The notes below the pieces were generated by a model that was not told the origin of the DNA, ran no database searches, and saw only the letters and a program-made list of their open reading frames with translations. The translations under genes and the position numbers were made by a program. DNA of 8,549 nucleotides, taken from the NCBI GenBank assembly GCA_947506075.1, contig CANNNN010000097.1:1-8549 (forward strand), read 5' to 3'. Shown one piece after another: positions 1-6,930 of this stretch (position 1 is the first letter of the stretch; every line of letters starts with the position of its first letter). This stretch comes from Methylococcaceae bacterium (lineage in GTDB: Bacteria; Pseudomonadota; Gammaproteobacteria; Methylococcales; Methylomonadaceae).

Positions 1-2
1 AA

Positions 3-152
3 GTGTCAGGTTGCTTCAGAACAGAAACTTATGCGCTGGCTTATTGCCGAATATCGAGCTACCTGCAAACGATGGCGAACAAAGGTTATAACCCGCTTAT
101 TGCCGTTCAAATGGCATTAGCTGACGAATTGGACTCTACAGGGGGCGAGTAG
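3..152 (+). CDS. IS66-family transposase, C-terminal fragment (5' end outside window)
   Basis: An open frame enters from the left edge and stops at TAG 150-152, giving 49 residues. The start (VSGCFRTET), followed by an aromatic/Arg-rich stretch ending RISSYLQTMANKGYNPL, resembles the end of IS66-type TnpC transposases, which typically read K-(I/V)-SGCFR-x(8-10)-RIRSYLSTxRKxG before a short tail. The family call comes from recalled family pattern, not a search. The catalytic DDE residues would lie outside the window, so activity cannot be judged. The right terminal repeat of the element should fall between 153 and about 257, but I could not identify it without the left end. A short hairpin (TCAGC/GCTGA, 164-177) follows the stop and has no T-run, so I do not call it a terminator. 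It could instead be the end of another Rve/DDE transposase. Confidence 0.65.
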   Translation: MSGCFRTETYALAYCRISSYLQTMANKGYNPLIAVQMALADELDSTGGE

Positions 153-257
153 TTGCATAAAAATCAGCATTCGCTGAAGAGCTATGTACATTTTTAAACC
201 CCGAATAAAAACTTACGTTAAAATAAGCGACATAACAGAAACTAACGGTCTTTCTTT

Positions 258-1040
258 ATGTTAAAAAAACTATTCCCTGCCCTAATTACCACCTGCTTGT
301 TAAGCGCCTGTGTCACCAGTCCTACTGGCCGCAGCCAATTGGTGTTTATGCCCGACACGCAAATCGATCAAATGGGTTTGCAGGCCTTTGATAATTTAAA
401 AAAACAAAAACCGATCAGCACTAACAGTCAATACAATCAACTGGCTAGCTGCATAGCCGGAGCGATTACCAAGGAAACCGGCGGCAACTGGGAAGTTGTG
501 GTCTTCGAAGATGCCTCGCCTAACGCGTTTGCGCTACCTAGCAATAAAATCGGCATACATACCGGAATGCTGACACTGGTCGGCAACCAGGATCAGCTGG
601 CTGCGGTAGTCGGCCATGAAATCGGCCACGTACTCGCCAGGCACAGCAATGAACGCGCCTCACAGGAAATGGCGGTCAGTTCGGGCATGAATGTTATTCA
701 AGCGGTCAGTGCGCCGCAAACCGCCCTCGGACAAACGGCTCTTGGCCTGCTGGGCGTCGGTGCGCAATACGGTATCTTGATGCCTTACAGTCGCGTCCAT
801 GAAAGCGAAGCCGATATGATAGGCTTGGATTTAATGGCCAAGGCCGGTTTTGATCCCAGACAAAGTATCGGCTTGTGGCAGAAAATGGAACAGGCCTCAC
901 AAGGTCAGCAGCCGATTGAATTCATGTCGACTCACCCGTCGCATGCCACGCGTATTCAAGACTTGGAAAAGCACATGCCGCAAGCTATGGGACTGTTCCA
1001 GCAAGCCCAATCACAAGGCAAACAACCGCATTGCAACTAA
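258..1040 (+). CDS. M48-family metalloprotease, outer-membrane lipoprotein (LoiP/YcaL-like)
   Basis: This is a zinc endopeptidase predicted to sit on the periplasmic face of the outer membrane and degrade misfolded envelope proteins. The 260 residues begin with a lipoprotein signal: MLKK, a hydrophobic core, then the lipobox LSAC with Cys18 as the lipidated residue. Val19 at +2 is not the Asp inner-membrane retention signal. The zinc motif HEIGH is at 120-124 (His120, His124 ligands, Glu121 catalytic). The HESEAD motif at 181-186 supplies the third ligand, Glu182, and conserved Asp186. The THPS motif at 225-228 followed by TRI is also typical of the family. The length matches E. coli LoiP and YcaL (about 250 residues) and lacks the C-terminal TPR domain of BepA. 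No convincing Shine-Dalgarno precedes the ATG. dapC starts 3 bases after the stop, so the two are probably co-transcribed. The substrate is unknown; the family assignment is firm. Confidence 0.93.
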   Translation: MLKKLFPALITTCLLSACVTSPTGRSQLVFMPDTQIDQMGLQAFDNLKKQKPISTNSQYNQLASCIAGAITKETGGNWEVVVFEDASPNAFALPSNKIGIHTGMLTLVGNQDQLAAVVGHEIGHVLARHSNERASQEMAVSSGMNVIQAVSAPQTALGQTALGLLGVGAQYGILMPYSRVHESEADMIGLDLMAKAGFDPRQSIGLWQKMEQASQGQQPIEFMSTHPSHATRIQDLEKHMPQAMGLFQQAQSQGKQPHCN

Positions 1041-1043
1041 TCG

Positions 1044-2243
1044 ATGACCCCGAATTTAAAGTACCTGCACCCTTACCCGTTCGAGAAACTGGCGCAACTT
1101 AAAGCAGGCATTACTCCGCCTGCAAATCTGCCTCATATCGCACTGTCTATGGGCGAGCCGACGCATCCCACACCGCATCTGATTCAAGAAGCGTTGTTAA
1201 CGCATTTGCACGGTTTGTCTAATTACCCGACCACCAAAGGTATACCGGAACTTAGACTGGCAATCACCCAATGGATAGGTCGACGCTTTCAGATTCCGGC
1301 TGATTTCATTAACCCTGAAACCCAGGTCTTACCGGTCAACGGCACACGCGAGGCCTTGTTTTCCTTTGCCCAATGCATTATTGATACGACTAAAAACACG
1401 CCTGTCGTGATCATGCCGAACCCGTTTTATCAGATTTATGAAGGCGCAGCCTTGCTGGCAGGCGCCGAACCTTATTTTCTGAACACGCTGGAGGACTCCG
1501 GTTATTTACCCGATTTTGATGCTGTCCCTGATGACATCTGGCAGCGCTGCCAACTGATTTATATTTGTTCTCCGGGCAACCCGACCGGTTCGGTGTTGGA
1601 TGTAGCCAGCCAAGAAATACTGCTCAAACTGGCGGAAAAACATGATTTCGTGATTGCATCCGACGAATGTTACAGCGAACTTTATGACGACGAAAGCAAT
1701 CCTCCGCCGGGTTTGCTGCAAACTGCTTACAACATGGGCAACACGGAATTCAAACGCTGCATTATTTTCCATAGCTTATCCAAGCGCTCCAATGCGCCGG
1801 GACTACGCTCGGGTTTTGTCGCCGGCGACGCGGAGATTTTGAAACACTATTTTCAATACCGGACCTATCACGGCTGTGCGATGCCGTTGCCTACCCAGCA
1901 TGCCAGCATTCAAGCCTGGCAGGATGAAACTCACGTCGTCGAAAACCGTCGTCTGTATCGTGAAAAATTCGCGGCCTTTATCGATATTCTCGACGCTGTT
2001 TGCACTATTACTAAACCGCCGGCCAGTTTCTATGTCTGGCTGAAAACAACGATAGCGGATACCGAATTTGCCCAGCAGTTGTTTGCTCAGCAAAACATCA
2101 CCGTGCTGCCTGGTAGCTTTCTATCCCGTGATTTTGACGGAATCAATCCGGGCTTAAATCATGTCAGAATTGCACTGGTTGCGCCGTTGAATGAATGTAT
2201 CGACGCGGCCCAACGCATAAAAACTTTCCTTAACTCTTTATAA
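1044..2243 (+). CDS. dapC: Succinyldiaminopimelate transaminase DapC
   Basis: A cytoplasmic fold-type I PLP aminotransferase that converts N-succinyl-2-amino-6-ketopimelate plus glutamate to N-succinyl-LL-2,6-diaminopimelate (EC 2.6.1.17) in lysine/peptidoglycan synthesis. The 399 residues carry the class I/II signatures: SNYPTTKGIPELR at 59-71, NGTREA at 99-104, SPGNPTG at 176-182, Asp207 and Tyr210 in SDECY for the pyridoxal ring, SLSKRSNAPGLR at 244-255 with Lys247 as the Schiff-base lysine, and Arg375 for the substrate carboxylate. The N-terminal LHPYPFEKL motif is characteristic of DapC rather than ArgD or AspC. The ATG lies 3 bases after the M48 stop and has no strong ribosome site, which suggests translational coupling. 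dapD follows after 7 bases. Adjacent dapD and dapE support the specific function. Confidence 0.95.
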   Translation: MTPNLKYLHPYPFEKLAQLKAGITPPANLPHIALSMGEPTHPTPHLIQEALLTHLHGLSNYPTTKGIPELRLAITQWIGRRFQIPADFINPETQVLPVNGTREALFSFAQCIIDTTKNTPVVIMPNPFYQIYEGAALLAGAEPYFLNTLEDSGYLPDFDAVPDDIWQRCQLIYICSPGNPTGSVLDVASQEILLKLAEKHDFVIASDECYSELYDDESNPPPGLLQTAYNMGNTEFKRCIIFHSLSKRSNAPGLRSGFVAGDAEILKHYFQYRTYHGCAMPLPTQHASIQAWQDETHVVENRRLYREKFAAFIDILDAVCTITKPPASFYVWLKTTIADTEFAQQLFAQQNITVLPGSFLSRDFDGINPGLNHVRIALVAPLNECIDAAQRIKTFLNSL

Positions 2244-2250
2244 AAAAATC

Positions 2251-3069
2251 ATGTTAGAACTAGAAAAAATAATTAACGAAGCCTTCGAACAACGCTCCGA
2301 CATCTCACCCGCAAACGTTTCACCTGAAGTTCGCTCAGCCGTGGTCACTGCAATCAACTTGCTGGACAGCGGCAAAGCCCGTGTCGCCGAAAAAACCACT
2401 GGCGAATGGGTCGTCAACCAGTGGCTGAAAAAAGCCGTACTATTGTCGTTCAGAATCAACGAAAACCGTGTCATCGAAGGCGGTAACAGCCGTTATTACG
2501 ACAAGGTTGAAGCCAAATTCGGCACCTATTCACCCGAAGATTTTGCGCAATCCGGCGTGCGCGTCGTGCCTAATGCGATAGTCCGTCACGGAGCTTATAT
2601 TGCCCCGGGTGCCGTGTTAATGCCATCGTTTGTCAACATCGGCGGCTATGTCGATTCCGGCACCATGGTTGACACCTGGGCCAGCGTCGGCTCTTGCGCG
2701 CAAATCGGCAAGAATGTACATCTTTCCGGTGGCGTCGGCATCGGTGGCGTTCTGGAACCCTTGCAAGCAGGCCCTACCATCATTGAAGACAACTGCTTTA
2801 TCGGCGCACGTTCGGAAATCGTCGAAGGCGTTGTCGTTGAACAAGGTTCGGTGATTTCGATGGGCGTTTACATCGGACAAAGCACTAAAATCTTCAACCG
2901 TATGACAGGTGAGATCAGCTATGGCCGCGTTCCGGCAGGTTCCGTCGTCGTTCCCGGCAACTTGCCGTCTGCGGATGGCCTATACAGCCTTTATTGCGCA
3001 GTCATCATCAAACAGGTTGATGAAAAAACCCGCAGCAAAACCGGCATTAATGAATTACTGAGGGATTGA
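2251..3069 (+). CDS. dapD: 2,3,4,5-tetrahydropyridine-2,6-dicarboxylate N-succinyltransferase DapD
   Basis: The cytoplasmic trimeric enzyme transfers succinyl from succinyl-CoA to tetrahydrodipicolinate (EC 2.3.1.117), the committing step of the succinylase branch. The 272 residues compare with 274 in E. coli and align almost throughout with the E. coli protein as I recall it. They include LLDSGKARVAEK near 37-48, QWLKKAVLLSFRI at 57-69, and the left-handed beta-helix hexapeptide repeats from about 100 to 235. The catalytic residues Asp141 (in MVDTW) and Glu189 (in GARSE) fall at the same numbers as in E. coli. The C-terminus has the family ending INELLR. The ATG lies 7 bases after dapC in the A-rich stretch TATAAAAAAATC, with no G-rich Shine-Dalgarno. 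Nothing is truncated or missing. Confidence 0.97.
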   Translation: MLELEKIINEAFEQRSDISPANVSPEVRSAVVTAINLLDSGKARVAEKTTGEWVVNQWLKKAVLLSFRINENRVIEGGNSRYYDKVEAKFGTYSPEDFAQSGVRVVPNAIVRHGAYIAPGAVLMPSFVNIGGYVDSGTMVDTWASVGSCAQIGKNVHLSGGVGIGGVLEPLQAGPTIIEDNCFIGARSEIVEGVVVEQGSVISMGVYIGQSTKIFNRMTGEISYGRVPAGSVVVPGNLPSADGLYSLYCAVIIKQVDEKTRSKTGINELLRD

Positions 3070-3139
3070 TTGCAGGAAATAAGCAAGCGATTTAAGAAAC
3101 GCCCCCTAACCCTGCCCCCAACTTTGCCACACGGAAACT

Positions 3140-3607
3140 ATGATCAACAACGATGTATTGCGCAGACTTCGCTATGCTTTAGAGCTTAAAGACCAGACCA
3201 TGATCGACATCTTTGCGCTGAGCGACGTAGAGATAACGCGGGATGAATTGCTCCCGCTGCTTAAAAAAGATAATGAAGAAGGCTACCTCGAACTGAACAA
3301 CAAGCTGCTGGCGCAGTTTCTGGACGGCTTGATTATCTATAGAAGAGGCAAACAGGAAAATCAACCGGAGACGCCTAAAAAACCGGAGCATCTGACCAAT
3401 AATACCATTCTTAAAAAACTGCGAATCGCGCTGGAATTTAAGGAAGAAGACATGCTGAGCACCTTAAAACTGGCTGATTTTGAATTATCCAAAGGTGAGC
3501 TTAGTTCTTTTTTTAGGCAAAAAGGTCATAAGCATCACCGGGAATGCGGCGATCAGATTTTAAGAAATTTTTTACAAGGCCTTACGATTCGTTTTAGAGA
3601 ACAATAA
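3140..3607 (+). CDS. DUF1456 family protein, YehS-like
   Basis: A 155-residue soluble protein matching the E. coli YehS family (DUF1456), whose function is not known. It consists of two tandem copies of one unit, about residues 4-70 and 87-153, joined by a charged Pro-rich linker (71-86). Both copies share the pattern N-x-LR/K-x-LR-x-AL-x-x-K, then an acidic helix, and end with a hydrophobic FL-x-GL-x-I segment. Copy two contains the family signature RECGDQ at 134-139. The predicted structure is all-helical. A weak GGA lies 4 bases before the ATG, and a 70-base gap separates it from dapD, so it may be read from the dap transcript. YehS is not normally part of the DAP pathway, so its location here is context only and does not show a role in lysine synthesis. 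Confidence 0.88.
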   Translation: MINNDVLRRLRYALELKDQTMIDIFALSDVEITRDELLPLLKKDNEEGYLELNNKLLAQFLDGLIIYRRGKQENQPETPKKPEHLTNNTILKKLRIALEFKEEDMLSTLKLADFELSKGELSSFFRQKGHKHHRECGDQILRNFLQGLTIRFREQ

Positions 3608-3610
3608 TAT

Positions 3611-3642
3611 TGTTGGGTTATTCTGCGTGAACCCAACCTACC
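3611..3642. repeat. REP-like palindrome GTTGGGTT / AACCCAAC
   Basis: Perfect 8-base arms, GTTGGGTT at 3612-3619 and AACCCAAC at 3630-3637, flank a 10-base loop and are followed by CTACC. The form GTTGGGTT-loop-AACCCAACCTAC resembles a short palindromic repeat that I recall as dispersed between genes in many proteobacteria and cyanobacteria. It fills most of the gap between the DUF1456 gene and the acidic small gene. It could fold in RNA and damp or punctuate the transcript, but there is no T-run, so I do not call it a terminator. The palindrome is directly visible; that it is dispersed in this genome is inferred. Confidence 0.6.
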
Positions 3643-3675
3643 CCATCCATCCACAAACTAACCAAGGCTAATACC

Positions 3676-3918
3676 ATGAGCGACAACATATCAAACAATG
3701 CAATTATTTACGCCACGCTGGCTTTAAACAGCGAAGTCGCTTTGCAACATGAATATCTGGAGTCCGAAGATGTTCCTGAGGATGAGCGCGAAAACGAAGT
3801 AGAAATACTGGCCGATCTGGAACAGGCTTTCATGGAATTTGTTGATCTTTATAAAAAACGCTGCAAATCTGACAAAGAATTACCTGACCTAGACGAATTG
3901 CTGAACAGTCAATTGTAA
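3676..3918 (+). CDS. Small acidic protein of unknown function
   Basis: I do not recognise this 80-residue protein. It is strongly acidic (21 Asp/Glu against 6 Lys/Arg), with the acid concentrated at about 28-52 (ESEDVPEDERENEVE then LADLEQ) and at the C-terminus (LPDLDELL). It appears helical, with no signal peptide, membrane segment or zinc motif; the single Cys is at residue 63. The coding call is supported by an AAGG ribosome site at 3664-3667, 8 bases before the ATG, and by tight placement: yffB starts 6 bases after its stop. It therefore very likely belongs to the yffB-dapE transcript. It might bind a basic partner or regulate a neighbour, but nothing in the sequence proves a role. Confidence 0.75.
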   Translation: MSDNISNNAIIYATLALNSEVALQHEYLESEDVPEDERENEVEILADLEQAFMEFVDLYKKRCKSDKELPDLDELLNSQL

Positions 3919-3924
3919 AAAACC

Positions 3925-4308
3925 ATGCACACGCTTTATGGCATAAAAAACTGCGACACCGTCAAAAAAGCGCGTAATTGGCTGGATCAAAACAGCATAA
4001 GCTATCGGTTTCATGATTATCGTACCGATGGCTTATCGCCTGAACTGCTACAGCATTTTGCCGAGCATATCGACTGGAACAAGCTGCTTAACCGCAGCAG
4101 CACCAGCTGGCGGGAGCTCAGCGCCGAGCAGCAATCCGACCTGACCTTGGAAAAGGCTCTGCAATTAATGCTGAGCACCCCTACCCTGATCAAACGCCCG
4201 ATTTTAGATTTTGGCGACCAGCTAATCCTTGGATTTAATGCCAAGATTGGTGGGTATGCTTCAATTTTGCCTGAGAAAACTGATATCAATCCAATCGAAT
4301 CATTATGA
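3925..4308 (+). CDS. yffB: ArsC/Spx-family thioredoxin-fold protein, YffB-like
   Basis: A 127-residue member of the arsenate reductase-like (ArsC/Spx/MgsR) thioredoxin-fold superfamily, closest to E. coli YffB, whose physiological role is unsettled. The N-terminus TLYGIKNCDTVKKAR (3-17) has the family's single active-site-position Cys10 without a second CXXC cysteine. The family Arg is in LIKRPIL, at Arg91. FHDYRTDGL (29-37) is also characteristic of YffB. The last dozen residues (YASILPEKTDINPIESL) diverge from the family. It overlaps dapE by four bases (ATGA, 4305-4308), the same yffB-dapE gene order as in E. coli, and lies 6 bases after the acidic gene. It is annotated as an arsenate reductase in some genomes, but the dap context argues against arsenic detoxification. 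Confidence 0.9.
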   Translation: MHTLYGIKNCDTVKKARNWLDQNSISYRFHDYRTDGLSPELLQHFAEHIDWNKLLNRSSTSWRELSAEQQSDLTLEKALQLMLSTPTLIKRPILDFGDQLILGFNAKIGGYASILPEKTDINPIESL

Positions 4309-5450
4309 CCGACACACTGGAACTCCTTAAAGACCTGATCAGCAGGGAATCGGTAACCCCCAAAGACGCCGGCTGCCAGGACCTGCTTTCTGCACGTTTA
4401 ACCAAACTTGGCTTCAACGAAGAACGTCTGGATTTTGATGACACCCAAAATATCTGGTTGAGACGCGGCATTGCCAAACCGCTACTGACCTTCCTCGGTC
4501 ACACCGATGTTGTGCCAACCGGCCCTCTGGAGGCCTGGACTACGCCGCCTTTTACGCCAACGATTCGTGACGGCAAGCTTTATGGCCGGGGCGCTGCCGA
4601 CATGAAAGGCGGCATCGCCTGTTTCATTACCGCCGTCGAACGCTTTATTGTCAACCACCCGGATCATAAGGGTTCCATCGCGTTGATGCTGACCAGCGAC
4701 GAAGAAGGCATAGCCACCAATGGCGTGGTTAAAGTCGTAGAAGTGCTGGAACAACGCAACGAAAAAATAGACTGGTGTCTGGTTGGCGAACCCTCCAGCG
4801 ATAAAAAAATTGGCGACGTGATTCGGGTCGGCAGACGCGGTTCCTTATGCGCACAATTGACGATTAAAGGCATACAAGGCCACGTCGCCTATCCCGAACT
4901 TGCCGACAATCCTATACATACCTTCGCCCCGGCTTTAAAAGACCTGATCGAGGAAGTCTGGGACCACGGCAATGAATTTTTCCCACCGACCAGTTTACAG
5001 GTTTCCAATATCAATGCTGGAACCGGTGCGGAAAACATCATTCCCGGCAGCGTCAACGTGCAGTTCAACTTGCGTTTTTGCACCGAATTGGACGAAGACA
5101 CCATCAAGCGACGCACCCATGCTATCCTGGACAAATACACTTTTAATTACGATCTGCACTGGCGCTTATCCGGCAATCCTTTCCTGACCGCACCGGGTGA
5201 ACTAATCGATGCCGCCCACGCTGCAATCAAAATCGTGACCGGTTTTGAAACCCTGGACGATACCGGCGGCGGCACCTCGGATGGACGATTTATTGCGCCG
5301 ACCGGGGCACAAGTAATTGAACTCGGGCCGTTGAATGAAAGCATTCATAAAATCAACGAACATGTAGCTGTAGATGATTTGGTAGTCTTGTCCAGAATTT
5401 ATGAACAGATACTGGTTAATTTACTGGTTGCATATTCTGACCCAACTTGA
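4305..5450 (+). CDS. dapE: Succinyl-diaminopimelate desuccinylase DapE
   Basis: The cytoplasmic di-zinc M20 hydrolase removes succinate from N-succinyl-LL-diaminopimelate to give LL-diaminopimelate (EC 3.5.1.18). The 381 residues (E. coli 375) contain every active-site residue: His66 and Asp68 in GHTDVV, bridging Asp99 in RGAADMKGG, general base Glu133 and ligand Glu134 in SDEEG, Glu162 in GEPSS, and His348 in SIHKINE. The dimerisation/lid domain spans roughly 180-290, with GHVAYPELADNP at 192-203. TGGGTSDGRFI at 320-330 is the family substrate-binding motif. The start is fixed by the ATGA overlap with yffB; no separate ribosome site is visible, so coupled re-initiation is likely. It is the last gene of the plus-strand block, and no strong terminator follows directly. 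Confidence 0.97.
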   Translation: MTDTLELLKDLISRESVTPKDAGCQDLLSARLTKLGFNEERLDFDDTQNIWLRRGIAKPLLTFLGHTDVVPTGPLEAWTTPPFTPTIRDGKLYGRGAADMKGGIACFITAVERFIVNHPDHKGSIALMLTSDEEGIATNGVVKVVEVLEQRNEKIDWCLVGEPSSDKKIGDVIRVGRRGSLCAQLTIKGIQGHVAYPELADNPIHTFAPALKDLIEEVWDHGNEFFPPTSLQVSNINAGTGAENIIPGSVNVQFNLRFCTELDEDTIKRRTHAILDKYTFNYDLHWRLSGNPFLTAPGELIDAAHAAIKIVTGFETLDDTGGGTSDGRFIAPTGAQVIELGPLNESIHKINEHVAVDDLVVLSRIYEQILVNLLVAYSDPT

Positions 5451-5528
5451 ATTATTGAGTTCTGATAGACGGGAGACTGCTCTCAATGCGCTTAAAGCCC
5501 TTTGTACTTTAGCGGGTGATGCCGTCGA

Positions 5529-5592
5529 TGATTAAGCGACATTATAACCAGAAGCCACGGATTAAATTTGTAGCTGTCATGTCGTTTAATCA
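5529..5592. repeat. 14-bp imperfect inverted repeat between convergent genes
   Basis: TGATTAAGCGACAT at 5529-5542 is mirrored by ATGTCGTTTAATCA at 5579-5592, 13 of 14 positions pairing and the last as G-T, around a 36-base AT-rich spacer. It lies between the convergent ends of dapE and the MgtC-like gene in the otherwise geneless 5451-5621. It may be a small non-autonomous mobile element, a protein-binding site or a hairpin; without T-runs it is a poor rho-independent terminator. The rest of the gap has only a 26-codon TTG-started frame (5455-5535) that I do not regard as a gene. Confidence 0.6.
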
Positions 5593-5621
5593 ATTCAGTC
5601 TCTGTACTAGCGCTTTTCCCA

Positions 5622-6866
5622 TTATGTAATCATTAGCCCAGCAACCACAGCGCCCACTAACGTACCTCCGACTCTGAATCCCAAGGCCCAGCCGCCAACA
5701 ATGGCTGACATCATGCCTTTAATACCCGAATTGACTGATACCGCAATAAGAATCGCCCGGGCAGCGACGCTAAGCTCCATGCCTTTGTTACTCATTTGCG
5801 ACATCGATAGCGTAATCGGATCAACATCCGCCAGGCCGGAAATCGCCGCAAGAAAATAAGTTCCCATATCGCCGAAATAAACTTTGAGCAGTTTGGAAAG
5901 TAATATGATGACAACTAAAAATGCACCAAACTTTAAGGCCATGCCTAATTGGAAAGGGTTTGTTAATGCGATATCTTCAACGGCTCTAAATCCTCGTCCG
6001 TTATGCCATAACAGAAAAGCAACAAGATAAGTTACAACCGACATGACCAGTAACCCAGGGAGCAGCCTGATAAACAATGCGGGATTAATAACCGAGGTTA
6101 GCAATAGAGTCCTTACAAACATCGTGGCACAGGCGGTTAAAATGCCTGCTGCCAGCACATTTTTCATGTTTGGATATTGAGTGAATAACTTTGACAGATT
6201 AAGAGTAACGGCAGTAGAAGACACCAATCCGCCTAAGGCGCCGGTCAAAACAGGCCCCTGCTGATTACCGACTATCCTGATCGCAAAGTAGCCCAGATAG
6301 GAAATAGCGGCAATCAATACCACCATCCACCAGATATGATAGGGATTAAACACAGCCCAAGGGCCGTAGCCCTGATCAGGCAGTATCGGAAGCATAACGA
6401 CCGAGATCAGTAATAATTTCAGCGTTGCATACAATTCATGCAGTTCCAGTTTCTTTAACCAGCCATGAAGCAAGGGCTTAAAGCCAAGCAGCGCCGTAAT
6501 GACCACGGCAAATGCAGAAGCCAGCATACTATGACCAACAACTGTTAAGGCCCCCAAGGTAAAGGTGATCAGCGCTGCAACGCTCCCGGTAATACTATAA
6601 TCATTAAATTTATCTAAACTTTTAGTATACGAGATCAACAAAATCAACGTTAGGCCCAGAAAAACAAAACCCATCAAATAAGGGTCTATTTGCTGAGTCA
6701 GTATGCCCGACAAACCTCCCAACAAGCTAATCATGCCATAGGTACGTAATCCTGCAACGCGCATGCCCTCATCCAGGTCGCGAGTGCGCCAACCGCGTTC
6801 CAGGCCGATCAGCAAACCGATGGCTAAGGCAATGCCCAGAAATTTGAAATTATCCAGTTCAGTCAT
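5622..6866 (-). CDS. MgtC/SapB family membrane protein with DUF4010 domain
   Basis: A 414-residue polytopic inner-membrane protein of unknown transport or regulatory role. The N-terminal part (about 1-130) matches MgtC/SapB, with FLGIALAIGLLIGLERGWRTR at 9-28 and AGLRTYGMISLLGG at 38-51. The remainder matches DUF4010, with LGGLVSSTAVTLNLSK at 211-226 and LADVDPITLSMSQ at 345-357. About ten to twelve hydrophobic segments are visible. I chose ATG at 6866 because GGAG (6875-6878 on the plus strand as CTCC) lies 8 bases upstream. An in-frame TTG at 6899 would add 11 residues (MRESYTFGVAH) that include this ribosome site, so it is unlikely. MgtC proper is tied to Mg2+ limitation and virulence, but DUF4010 proteins are a distinct, longer class and that role should not be transferred. 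It is convergent with dapE and divergent from the AIM24 gene. Confidence 0.88.
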   Translation of the reverse strand: MTELDNFKFLGIALAIGLLIGLERGWRTRDLDEGMRVAGLRTYGMISLLGGLSGILTQQIDPYLMGFVFLGLTLILLISYTKSLDKFNDYSITGSVAALITFTLGALTVVGHSMLASAFAVVITALLGFKPLLHGWLKKLELHELYATLKLLLISVVMLPILPDQGYGPWAVFNPYHIWWMVVLIAAISYLGYFAIRIVGNQQGPVLTGALGGLVSSTAVTLNLSKLFTQYPNMKNVLAAGILTACATMFVRTLLLTSVINPALFIRLLPGLLVMSVVTYLVAFLLWHNGRGFRAVEDIALTNPFQLGMALKFGAFLVVIILLSKLLKVYFGDMGTYFLAAISGLADVDPITLSMSQMSNKGMELSVAARAILIAVSVNSGIKGMMSAIVGGWALGFRVGGTLVGAVVAGLMIT

Positions 6867-6874
6867 GTGTGCAA

Positions 6875-6878
6875 CTCC
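6875..6878 (-). promoter_or_regulatory. Ribosome binding site deciding the MgtC-like start
   Basis: The minus strand reads GGAG here, 8 bases before ATG 6866. It supports the shorter 414-residue product over the TTG start at 6899. Confidence 0.7.
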
Positions 6879-6930
6879 AAAAGTGTAACTTTCCCTCAAA
6901 ACCTACAAAAACTTAACTACACGGCACACC

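Noticed and set aside
3070..3139. C-rich stretch CGCCCCCTAACCCTGCCCCC between dapD and the DUF1456 gene
   Set aside because: Looks like a common low-complexity intergenic repeat; there is no hairpin or T-run, so I made no call.
3925..4308. Arsenate reductase for the ArsC-like gene
   Set aside because: It is closest to YffB, sits against dapE and has no ars neighbours, so the enzymatic name is unsupported.
5455..5535. 26-codon TTG-started frame ending ALKALCTLAGDAVDD
   Set aside because: No recognisable homolog and no ribosome site, and the stop lies in the inverted repeat. It could be a gene remnant, but it cannot be supported.
5622..6899. Longer MgtC-like protein from TTG 6899
   Set aside because: The GGAG site lies inside the extension and is 8 bases from ATG 6866; the 11 added residues do not match the family.
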